Below are positions 24,657 through 32,683 of a DNA stretch of 64,000 nt, in pieces. Position 1 is the stretch's first letter. Each line of letters begins with the position of its first letter. Source of the DNA: Hymenobacter fodinae (GTDB lineage Bacteria; Bacteroidota; Bacteroidia; Cytophagales; Hymenobacteraceae); NCBI RefSeq assembly GCF_004745825.1, contig NZ_SRLA01000001.1, positions 1,550,001 through 1,614,000 of the forward strand, given 5' to 3'. Position numbers and translations under genes: made by a program. The notes under the pieces are model-generated. The model had not been told where the DNA came from. It ran no database searches and was given only the letters and a program-made list of their open reading frames with translations.

Positions 24657-25882
24657 CGCAACGACAACGGCTTGCCGGCAGCCAAACTGCGGCGGCGCAA
24701 AAAGGCTTCCATGAAGTAATAATCAGCATAGATAATAGGCACGTCGATTTCGCTGTTGGCGGGCTTGTGACCGGTGCTGTGCAGGAGCAGGAAGCCGCGG
24801 CTGCTGCCAGGTTTGGCGGTGTAGTGCTTGCCCAGGCTGTCCATGATTTTATCGGCCGAGCGACGGTATAGGTCCGCACTGGCTGGGCTGTAGGTGCTTA
24901 GCTCATAGAGTGCTGAGGCCATAATGGCGGCGGCAGAAGCATCGCGGGGTTCATTGGGAATGCCGGGGGCATTGAAGTCCCAGTAGGGCACCAGGTCTTT
25001 GGGCAGGTTGGGGTGGTTGAGGATGAAGCGCGCGACTTGCTCGGCCTGAGCTAGGTAGGCTTTATTTTTGGTTTCGCGGTAGCACATGGTGAAGCCGTAC
25101 AGCGCCCACCCCTGTCCGCGCGCCCACGCCGACTCATTAGCGGCGCCCTGGTGGGTGGTGCGCTTTACCACGCTGCCCGTCAGCGTGTCGTAATCTACCA
25201 CGTGGTAAGAGCTAAAATCGGGGCGGAAGTGGTTAGCGAGGGTCTTGTTGGCGTGGCTGACGGCAACCTTGTAAAAGGAGGAATCACCGGAAAGGCGAGT
25301 AGCAGCGAACAGCAGTTCCAGGTTCATCATGTTGTCGATGATGACGGGGTAGCCCCAGGTTTCGCGGTGGTGGTCCCAGGAGCGGGTGGCGCCCACTTTG
25401 GGGTTGAACCGAGTGCTAAGCGTGCGCGCCGCCTGCACAATTACCTCGCGGTAGGCCGCATCCTGGGTAAGGCGGTAGCCGCTACCGAAGCTGCAGTAGA
25501 TTTTAAAACCCACGTCGTGGCTCGTAACGTCGAGCTTCTCACGCTCAATATTGGCCGTGTAGGTTCTAGCAGCCGTCTGCCACTTGGGCTGGCCCGTCGC
25601 CTCCGACAGCAGCCATAGGTAACCCGGGAAAAAGCCGCTGGTCCAGTCCTTGGAAGGCACCACGGCCAACTCTCCAGCGGGCGTGAGCGAGCGGGGCGAA
25701 ACCGGCGGAAGCTTGCCCGGCGCCGCGGGCTTTTGCTGCACCGCGAGTGGTACTTGCTCCAGCATGAGGGTGGCCTGCTTTTCAGCCAGCTTGAGCGTCT
25801 TCTTAGGTAGACTCGACTGGCCTAGGGCTGGAGCCGCGAGCAACGACAGGAGGCCAAGGCCTAGCGTATGAAGTTTCATCAT
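24653..25882 (-). CDS. GH88 unsaturated glucuronyl hydrolase
   Basis: A 409-residue exported enzyme (signal peptide 1-21, PALGQ). GH88 features are the alpha/alpha-barrel and catalytic aspartates Asp123 in SHDVGF and Asp183 in IIDNMMNLELLF, with WARGQGWALYGF and DASAAAIMASALYEL. It removes the 4,5-unsaturated uronic acid that polysaccharide lyases leave at the non-reducing end of oligosaccharides. This fits the adjacent alginate-lyase-like gene and the mannonate pathway genes. ATG codons exist at 25882 and 25879; either may be used. It is the last minus-strand gene of the polysaccharide region. Confidence 0.92.
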   Translation of the reverse strand: MMKLHTLGLGLLSLLAAPALGQSSLPKKTLKLAEKQATLMLEQVPLAVQQKPAAPGKLPPVSPRSLTPAGELAVVPSKDWTSGFFPGYLWLLSEATGQPKWQTAARTYTANIEREKLDVTSHDVGFKIYCSFGSGYRLTQDAAYREVIVQAARTLSTRFNPKVGATRSWDHHRETWGYPVIIDNMMNLELLFAATRLSGDSSFYKVAVSHANKTLANHFRPDFSSYHVVDYDTLTGSVVKRTTHQGAANESAWARGQGWALYGFTMCYRETKNKAYLAQAEQVARFILNHPNLPKDLVPYWDFNAPGIPNEPRDASAAAIMASALYELSTYSPASADLYRRSADKIMDSLGKHYTAKPGSSRGFLLLHSTGHKPANSEIDVPIIYADYYFMEAFLRRRSLAAGKPLSLR

Positions 25883-25986
25883 GGATGGGCTGTGGTGGGA
25901 AGGAACTAATGCGGCTTGTGAGACCTGCGAAGTGGCCTAGCGCGCGGAGGAGAGAAGTAGAAATTGGGGGCTCTTTAAGCAGTAGT

Positions 25987-26087
25987 CCGTCACACTGGGC
26001 GAAGCCGAAATACCTCCACCACTTTGTTGCAGAGGCCTAGGCCAGCAGTTAGCGGTAGAGCTACTTCGGCTGAGCTTATCATGACGG
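25987..26087. repeat. Degenerate intergenic inverted repeat
   Basis: Arms at 25987-26020 and 26052-26087 form an imperfect inverted repeat ending CATGACGG, of the same family as 22367-22469 and 27356-27440. The loop holds a GGCCTAGGCC palindrome at 26034-26043. It ends 23 bp before the stop codon of the lyase gene. Confidence 0.55.
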
Positions 26088-26109
26088 TATTTACTGGTGA
26101 TAGTGAGTG

Positions 26110-27285
26110 CTATGGCAACCAAAGTAGGGGGTGGCGGACGGGGAGGTTACGTACAACTTCGGGTACTGCGGGCTGGTGGTCGAGGCGCTGCCAGGTGGCA
26201 AACCACTCTGGATTGCCAAACTGCACGGCGCCTAACACCAGAAAGGGCTGCGCTACTGGCCAGTTTTCCCAGTACATGACGTCCTGAAGGAAGGGCCAGG
26301 CAGTTTTGTCTCTGACGTAAGGATAGAGGTACTCAATGCCCCGCCGAATGCCGCGACCGTCAGCAGTCTGGTAGGTCCAAAGGTTGTCTTGGGGCGTGCT
26401 CAACATCTGACAGATCATCGTCATGGCGTCGAGGTTGAAGAGGGAGTAACCGTAAGGCTTGGTGCGCTTGGTTTCGAGGGGGAAGGAACCATCGGCGGCC
26501 ATTTGGGAGGGGAGGAGCACAGTTTTGTACCGCTCGCGGCAGAACGTGAGCAGCTCCTGATTGCCCGTGAGGCGCGCAAATGCGGCCACCTGCATCACCC
26601 AGCACGTGCCGTGGTTGTTGGCCGCCCGCATCTCGTCCTGGCCGTACGGGTGGGTGGTGAGCCAAGTCAGGTACTGCGCAAACCAGCTCTTGATTCCGGC
26701 CACATCATTCACCCCTAAAGCCGGCTCCAGCACCAGCACGCCCTGCGCTACTTCTAGCAGCTGAATGGTATCGATGATGCCAATGCCGCGCCCGGTAAAA
26801 CGACCGGAAATAGCCTGAGCATAGAGCAGGGAGGGATTCATCAACGTGGCCGGATCAATGAACCAAGCTCGCAGGTGCACTAGGGCGTGGCGCGCGTACT
26901 GTGCATCGTGAGTGAGCTGGTAGGCCGAGGCCAGGGCCCCAATGATGCGGCTGAACCGAATCATGGCCAGCCGGTGAGCCACAAAGTTGTCGGGGTTGGT
27001 TTGACCGTCGCGCTGCACGTAAGGGCCCGCGGGGTTGGCGGGGTCGGGCCACCAGTAGTCGCCTTCGGAATAAAAGTCGTGGGGGCCACCGGCGCTGCGC
27101 GGAGAGCGGGTACTGGTCACGGTTTCAGGTTCTTGTTGCAGGGCCCAGGCCGCTTCTGCCAGTACCTGAGCACGCAGCACCGCCACCGCCTGCTTCTGCA
27201 GTTTCCGGCTAGGCCTATCAGCCCGAGCCACGAAGCACCCAAGCAGAAGCAACAGAAGGAAAACGACCTTGGGGTTCATCGACAT
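26110..27285 (-). CDS. Alginate-lyase-domain polysaccharide lyase (PL5/PL38-like)
   Basis: A 391-residue exported protein (signal peptide 1-22, RADRP). The alpha/alpha-toroid of the alginate_lyase Pfam family is recognised by EGDYWWPDPANP, the RFTGRGIGIIDTIQ helix, AANNHGTCWVMQ (Asn223-Asn224-His225, probable active site) and KPYGYSLFNLDAM with the catalytic-type tyrosine. It would cut a uronic-acid-containing chain by beta-elimination and leave an unsaturated end for the GH88 enzyme. Substrate could be alginate or a glucuronan-type polymer; the neighbours (mannonate dehydratase) favour glucuronate. MSMN at 27285 or MNP at 27279 are both possible starts. Confidence 0.85.
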   Translation of the reverse strand: MSMNPKVVFLLLLLLGCFVARADRPSRKLQKQAVAVLRAQVLAEAAWALQQEPETVTSTRSPRSAGGPHDFYSEGDYWWPDPANPAGPYVQRDGQTNPDNFVAHRLAMIRFSRIIGALASAYQLTHDAQYARHALVHLRAWFIDPATLMNPSLLYAQAISGRFTGRGIGIIDTIQLLEVAQGVLVLEPALGVNDVAGIKSWFAQYLTWLTTHPYGQDEMRAANNHGTCWVMQVAAFARLTGNQELLTFCRERYKTVLLPSQMAADGSFPLETKRTKPYGYSLFNLDAMTMICQMLSTPQDNLWTYQTADGRGIRRGIEYLYPYVRDKTAWPFLQDVMYWENWPVAQPFLVLGAVQFGNPEWFATWQRLDHQPAVPEVVRNLPVRHPLLWLP

Positions 27286-27355
27286 GGTGCGGGCCTCTGT
27301 TTTAGGGCATGAGGATAGGTGTAACTGACAACCGTTATTTATTCAGCCCACCAAA

Positions 27356-27440
27356 CTGAACTTGTCGAAGCATTCCTACCGCTTCTCTAGGCCAGTAGTT
27401 AGTCAGCGGTAGAGATGCTTCGACTGCGCTCAGCATGACG
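27356..27440. repeat. Intergenic inverted repeat (CTTGTCGAAGCAT family)
   Basis: Arms 27356-27383 and 27405-27433 (with a further CATGACG tail to 27440) form an imperfect hairpin of the same family as the inner repeat at 22367-22469. The loop carries CTAGGCCAGT at 27389. It lies in the 191-bp gap between the GH3 3' end and the lyase start. Confidence 0.6.
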
Positions 27441-27476
27441 GCCTTTAAGTTTGCAGCAGACGGTAGATAAACTCAA

Positions 27477-29723
27477 CTAAGGCGCGAGAACTAGCGTGCT
27501 CTCCAGGCGGATATCGTTGGAGGCGCTGCCAATCATGAGCTGGAAGTCGCCGGGCTCGGCGGTCCATTGCAGTTGGGAGTTGTAGAAGGCTAGCTTGTCT
27601 TTGTTGATGGTGAAGCTGATGGTCTGGCTTTGGCCCGGCTTGAGCATGACCTTGCGGAAGTCCTTCAGCTCCTTCACTGGGCGCACCACCGACGATACTA
27701 GGTCGCGCAGGTAGAGCTGCACCACTTCTTCGCCGGCCACGGGGCCCGTGTTGGTCAGGGTGAACTGCACTTGCACTGTTTCCGAAGGCCGCATGGTAGG
27801 CTGGCTGAGCTTCAGATCAGCGTAGCGGAAGGTGGTGTAGCTCAGGCCGTGGCCGAAGGCGTAGCGGGGCGTGTTGAGCTCGTCAATGTAGGCCGACTTG
27901 TAGGTAATATCGGTGGGCTTGGTGACGGGCCGGCCGGTGTTATACTGCTGGTAGCTGAGCGGCAACTGGCCTACGGAGCGGGGGAAGGAAGAGGGAAGCT
28001 TGCCCGAGGGGTTGTAGTCGCCGAAAAGCACATCGGCTAGGGCGTGGCCACCTTCTGAGCCGGGGAACCAGGCGTAGAGGATGGCGTCGGCCTGGTCGGC
28101 CATGGTGTTGAAGATGAGCGGGCGTCCGCCCATTACTACTGCCACAATGGGCTTGCCTGTGGCTTTCAGGGCCTGAAACAGTTCTTCCTGCACGCCGGGC
28201 AAGTGAATATCAGCCCGCGACTTGGCCTCCCCACTCATATCCCAGCTTTCGCCCACGCACAGCACCACCACATCGGCAGCTTTGGCAGTTTCTACGGCTT
28301 GGGCAAAGCCCGCCCGCGAGTCGCCGGTAATCTCACTGCCCTTAGCGTAGAGCAGGCGCGCCTTTTTACCGGCCCGCTGGCTTATGCCCTCAAACGCCGA
28401 CACAATGTGAGCGGTGTCGGCAATAACCGTCCAGCCGCCGGCCAAGTCGCGCTTTGATTTACCCAAAGGGCCAATTACGGCAATGGTGCGCTGCTGGCCC
28501 AGAGGCAGCAGGTGGTTTTCGTTTTTAAGCAGCACCATTGATTTGCGGGCCACGTCGCGGGCCGCTACCAGGTGTTGCGGGTCGCGGAGTACGTTCCGCT
28601 CGCGCTTGTCGTCGGAGAACTTGTAGGGGTCGTCGAAGAGGCCTAGCTCGAACTTCTTGCGCAGCACGCGGCGCACGGCATCATCTACCAGCGCTACGCG
28701 TACTTGGCCGCTTTGCACCAGCTGGGCCAGGTGCGGACCGTAGGCGTCGTTTTCCATGTCCATGTCGTTGCCGGCCGTCATGGCTTTTTGGGCGGCATCG
28801 GCCACGGTGGGCGCAAAGCCCCAGGGCACCATCTCCCGGATCGAGCCCCAGTCGCTCACCACGAAGCCCTGGTAGTTCCACTGGCCTTTCAGGATGTCGC
28901 GTTGGAGGTGGCTGCTGGCCGTGGCGGGCACTCCGTTGAGGGCATTAAAGGAGTTCATGAACGTGGCTACGCCCGCATCGGCGGCGGCTTTGAAGGGCGG
29001 CAGGTAGGTTTCCCAGAGCTGCTGCTCGCTCATATCCACGGCGTTGTAGTCGCGGCCGGCAATGGCGGCACCGTAGGCGGCAAAGTGCTTGGCGCAGGCC
29101 ATGATGGCATCGGCGCCGCCCAGTTTTTCTCCCTGGAAACCCAGCACGCGGGCTTTGGCAATCTGGGCACCGAGGTAGGTGTCTTCGCCGGCGCCTTCCA
29201 TCACCCGGCCCCAGCGGGCATCGCGGCCCACGTCCACCATGGGCGCAAACGTCCAGTGGATGCCGGAGGCAGCGGCCTCCTTGGCGGCAACGTGGGCGGA
29301 GAGGCGAATGGCATCTAGGTCCCAGGAAGCCGCCTCACCCAGCGGCACCGGAAATACCGTCTGGTAGCCGTGGATGACATCAAGCCCGAACAACAACGGA
29401 ATGTGTAGGCGCGACTTCAGAGCCTCGGCCTGAATGGCGCGGGTGTCGGCCACGCCCTTTACGTTCAGCATGGAGCCTACTTGCCCGTTGCGGATGCTGT
29501 TGAGTAGGTCGGTTTTGCGGGAGCTGGCCGGGCCGGTCAGCTCCCGCCCCGAGTACTGCACAAGCTGGCCGACTTTCTCCTCCAGGGTCATCTGGCCTAG
29601 CAGGGCCGTAACGCGCTGCTCCACCGTAGCCGGATTTGGAGTGGCGCGCTGAGCGTGTAGGCCAGTGAAAGGAAGTAATAAGACGCCGAGGAGGAAGGTT
29701 GATTTGGAAGGAAGAGAGAACAT
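27477..29723 (-). CDS. bglX: GH3 beta-glucosidase (BglX-like)
   Basis: A 748-residue exported enzyme (signal peptide 1-25, LHAQRA). The GH3 N-terminal TIM barrel holds KHFAAYG (212-218) and the nucleophile Asp291 in FVVSDWGS. The GH3_C domain (residues 395-620) and a fibronectin-III-like C-terminal domain (residues 660-740, LTNTGPVAGEEVVQLYLRD) follow in the usual BglX order; length matches BglX. It releases terminal beta-linked glucose or xylose from oligosaccharides in the periplasm. Together with the three GH30 enzymes it would complete beta-glucan breakdown; it could equally serve the uronic-acid glycan. Confidence 0.93.
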   Translation of the reverse strand: MFSLPSKSTFLLGVLLLPFTGLHAQRATPNPATVEQRVTALLGQMTLEEKVGQLVQYSGRELTGPASSRKTDLLNSIRNGQVGSMLNVKGVADTRAIQAEALKSRLHIPLLFGLDVIHGYQTVFPVPLGEAASWDLDAIRLSAHVAAKEAAASGIHWTFAPMVDVGRDARWGRVMEGAGEDTYLGAQIAKARVLGFQGEKLGGADAIMACAKHFAAYGAAIAGRDYNAVDMSEQQLWETYLPPFKAAADAGVATFMNSFNALNGVPATASSHLQRDILKGQWNYQGFVVSDWGSIREMVPWGFAPTVADAAQKAMTAGNDMDMENDAYGPHLAQLVQSGQVRVALVDDAVRRVLRKKFELGLFDDPYKFSDDKRERNVLRDPQHLVAARDVARKSMVLLKNENHLLPLGQQRTIAVIGPLGKSKRDLAGGWTVIADTAHIVSAFEGISQRAGKKARLLYAKGSEITGDSRAGFAQAVETAKAADVVVLCVGESWDMSGEAKSRADIHLPGVQEELFQALKATGKPIVAVVMGGRPLIFNTMADQADAILYAWFPGSEGGHALADVLFGDYNPSGKLPSSFPRSVGQLPLSYQQYNTGRPVTKPTDITYKSAYIDELNTPRYAFGHGLSYTTFRYADLKLSQPTMRPSETVQVQFTLTNTGPVAGEEVVQLYLRDLVSSVVRPVKELKDFRKVMLKPGQSQTISFTINKDKLAFYNSQLQWTAEPGDFQLMIGSASNDIRLESTLVLAP

Positions 29724-29926
29724 GAAGCGAAAAGTGGCCTAGGGCCGAATCAGGAAAGAAAAAGCTGAAGACCATGCGCAGCGGAGCCGACTCCTACTTG
29801 CAGCTGAGAGCGTAGAAATTCTACCCCCTACATCTGCCCAAGCGAGTGGCCTAGCGGCGCCCTGCGCAATAGCCTTCAGGATGCGTTGACACAAGTGGCG
29901 GGCAACCCAACTGCCTACCGCCGCGA

Positions 29927-32683
29927 CTACAGCCGCTTTACTTGCAGCCCGTTCAGGAAGGGTTGGCCTTGCCCGGGTGTGAAATCAATGACAATGCCCT
30001 TGTGCCCCCTGGCCGACGCGTGCACCGTGAAGCTCGCCGCCTGCAAGGGCCGCAGGTAGGTGGCCGTGCTCAGCTCGGGCAGCACCGGCAGCGCATTCAC
30101 CAGCACCGAAAACGAGCGGCCTTGTGCAGGAGCCGCGGCTCCCGTGGCATTGCTGTTGCCCGCGAGGTTGTAGACCAACTGCTCGCCCTGGGGAGCGGCT
30201 TCCAGCTCCGCAAAGTGCAGCACTACCTCATACTCCCCGTCGGGTACATCGAGGCGGAACTGGCTGAGGCCTAGGCGCTGAGTTTCGTAGATGGCATCGT
30301 AGGCAGTGCCCAGAATGTCGCGGTCGGAGCCGTAGGGGAGCCGGTCGCCGGGCTGTTTGTAGGCCTGTCCACCCACGTAGCCCCAGCTGCCGGGCGTGTA
30401 GGCCTGTTCCGGTACCCACACTTGGTGAAGGTTGTCGTCGGTGAAAGTACGCGCGTCACCCAGACTCACGTTGAGTTCCGTGAATGGCAGCTGCGGGGAG
30501 TCGAGGCGGGTGGGAAGGAGCTGAAACTCTATATCCGTAAAGTCCTCTACCGCTAGGCCAGGTGCTTGAGCGCGGAGCTGGTTGAGGCCGGCCCCAAACG
30601 GCACGGTAAAGCGGGCCACGCCAAACTCCGCGGGGCGGGTGCCTAGGTCGCGGCCGTTGAGCAGCAGGCGTACGGCGGGCTGGTTGGTATAGACCTCCAC
30701 GGGCTGGCGGCAGAACAAGGAATCAGGGCCCGCGGCCTGACCGGCCCGGAGCGTCCAGGAGCGGCTGCCAATCTTCAGGAAAGGCGTTCTGACTAAATGA
30801 GCCTGGTAGAACAGGTATGCGTCTTTGGGCTGCCGGTCGCCGGTGAGCAGGCTTTTGTTGTTGATGTGAGGCACGGCCTCCTGCCGGGTTTCGGAGTTGA
30901 ACTCGGCCAGATTCCAGACCGTGCTGCCCGCCACGAAGGGCCGGTCTAGCATGGCTTTGAGGTAGAACTGGTGGTAGCGGTTGGCGTACTCCGAGGTTTT
31001 ATCAAAGCGTTGAGGCTGGAAGGAATGCAGGCGCACGTCGGAGTCGGCCCCGTACTCGGTTACCAGCAGGGGCTTGGTAGGCAGCTCCTGGTGGTGGCGG
31101 TCCAGAAATTTCGGAAAGCCCTCTAGGTCGCCGGAGTACCAGCCCTGGTAGAGGTTCCAGCCTACGAGCTGGGCAATGGCCGGCAGGCCGGCCAGTTGGT
31201 ACAGCTCAAAGTCGCCGTGATTAACGATCATGGTGTAGCGGGCGGGGTCTTCGCGGCGGGTTAGGCTGTCGAGTTCCTGGGCTAGGCGGTTTACGCGCCG
31301 CAGGTACACTTTACCGAGCTCGTTGTCGCGCTTGATGCCGGCGGGCAGGCGCAGCAGGACCTCGTTCATGTAGGCCCAAATGATGACGCTGGGGTGGTTG
31401 TAGCCCTGGCGGATCATCTCCGTTTGCATGGTGCGGCAGTTGGCGAAGAAGCCCTTCGAGTCGGTAATGGCATTCACGATAGGAATTTCCACTGAGGCCA
31501 GAATACCTAGCCGGTCGCAAGCCTGGAGCACTGCGGGGTCCTGGGGGTAGTGCGACACGCGCAGGAAATTGCCGCCCAGTTGTTTGAGCAGTTGCACGTC
31601 GCGCTCATGCAGGGCATTGGGCAGGGCGTTGCCTAGGCCAGGGTAGTCCTGGTGGCGGTTGGTGCCGATGAGCTTGAGGTGCTTCCCGTTCAGGAAAAAG
31701 CCCTGGGCCGCATCAAACCGGTACCAGCGCATCCCTACTTGGTTGGTGACTTCATCCAGCGGCGTGGCCTGCTTGCCCTCCAGCACCTGCGACACGGCCC
31801 GGTACAAGTACGGCGCATCCGGCGACCAGAGTTGGGGCTGGCGCACGCGCGGCAGAGCTTGGCGGAACGGGCGCTTTTCGCCGGCTTTGAGGGTCAGCGC
31901 CGTTTGCTGCTTGGCCACCGTGCGCCCGTCGCGGTCCAGCAACTGGGTAAGCACCGTCACCTTGCGGGTCGTGTTTGATTCGTTGGTCAGGGCGCCGGCC
32001 ACTACTACCTCGGCCGCCTCCGCCGATACGGCCGGGGTGGTGACGAACGTGCCATTAGAGGCAAAGTTGTCGAGGTCGAAGTGTACGGGCGCGGTGGCTT
32101 CCAGGTACACGTCGCGGTAGATGCCGCCGTAGAAGGTGAAGTCGGCGGACAGAGGCGGAATGTCGGGGTTATGGCGGTTGGTGAGGCGCACCAGTATTTC
32201 GGTGGCGGCGGGGGCCTGGCCGCTGAACTTCAACAACCCAATAATGGGCACCCGGAAGGCGGTGTAGCCGCCCGCGTGGCGACCGGCCAGCTGCCCGTTC
32301 ACGTACACTTCGGCTTCCTGATTAGCGCCTTCAAAGTAGAGGTACACGCGGCGCTGCTGCCAGGCGGCGGGCACGTACAGGGTTTTCTTGTACCAGCCTA
32401 CGCCGCGGTAGTAGCCCGGCTCATCGTCGAGCACATCGGCGGCATTCCAGGTGTGAGGCAGGGAAATGGCTTCCCAACCCTTAGCCGCGGCTGCCTGCGC
32501 GGGTTCCAGGCCAGCTTCGTCCTTGCGAAAAAGCCAGTTGGAGTTAATAGACTGCACCACGCGCTGGCCCACGGCGGGGCCAGCAAGCAGGGCAAGCCAC
32601 AGGCCTAGCAGCAGCCCGCGCCATGTGGGGCGGGAGCTACTAGGCCTGTGGTTGAGGAAAGGAATAGAGTGTATCAACTTCAT
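29927..32683 (-). CDS. GH2 glycosidase with C-terminal malectin domain
   Basis: A 918-residue exported protein with a signal peptide ending near GPAVGQ. GH2 sugar-binding, immunoglobulin-like and TIM-barrel domains occur in order. Acid/base Glu441 is in IIWAYMNE and nucleophile Glu543 in LLVTEYGAD. Beyond residue 740 is a malectin-like carbohydrate-binding domain (ELNVSLGDARTFTDD, TYRI-type strands, DGEYEVVLHFAELE, FLNGLQVKRL). The family includes beta-galactosidases, beta-glucuronidases and beta-mannosidases; specificity is not settled by sequence, but beta-glucuronidase would fit the locus. Its ATG follows the stop codon of the upstream GH2 gene with no gap. Confidence 0.9.
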   Translation of the reverse strand: MKLIHSIPFLNHRPSSSRPTWRGLLLGLWLALLAGPAVGQRVVQSINSNWLFRKDEAGLEPAQAAAAKGWEAISLPHTWNAADVLDDEPGYYRGVGWYKKTLYVPAAWQQRRVYLYFEGANQEAEVYVNGQLAGRHAGGYTAFRVPIIGLLKFSGQAPAATEILVRLTNRHNPDIPPLSADFTFYGGIYRDVYLEATAPVHFDLDNFASNGTFVTTPAVSAEAAEVVVAGALTNESNTTRKVTVLTQLLDRDGRTVAKQQTALTLKAGEKRPFRQALPRVRQPQLWSPDAPYLYRAVSQVLEGKQATPLDEVTNQVGMRWYRFDAAQGFFLNGKHLKLIGTNRHQDYPGLGNALPNALHERDVQLLKQLGGNFLRVSHYPQDPAVLQACDRLGILASVEIPIVNAITDSKGFFANCRTMQTEMIRQGYNHPSVIIWAYMNEVLLRLPAGIKRDNELGKVYLRRVNRLAQELDSLTRREDPARYTMIVNHGDFELYQLAGLPAIAQLVGWNLYQGWYSGDLEGFPKFLDRHHQELPTKPLLVTEYGADSDVRLHSFQPQRFDKTSEYANRYHQFYLKAMLDRPFVAGSTVWNLAEFNSETRQEAVPHINNKSLLTGDRQPKDAYLFYQAHLVRTPFLKIGSRSWTLRAGQAAGPDSLFCRQPVEVYTNQPAVRLLLNGRDLGTRPAEFGVARFTVPFGAGLNQLRAQAPGLAVEDFTDIEFQLLPTRLDSPQLPFTELNVSLGDARTFTDDNLHQVWVPEQAYTPGSWGYVGGQAYKQPGDRLPYGSDRDILGTAYDAIYETQRLGLSQFRLDVPDGEYEVVLHFAELEAAPQGEQLVYNLAGNSNATGAAAPAQGRSFSVLVNALPVLPELSTATYLRPLQAASFTVHASARGHKGIVIDFTPGQGQPFLNGLQVKRL

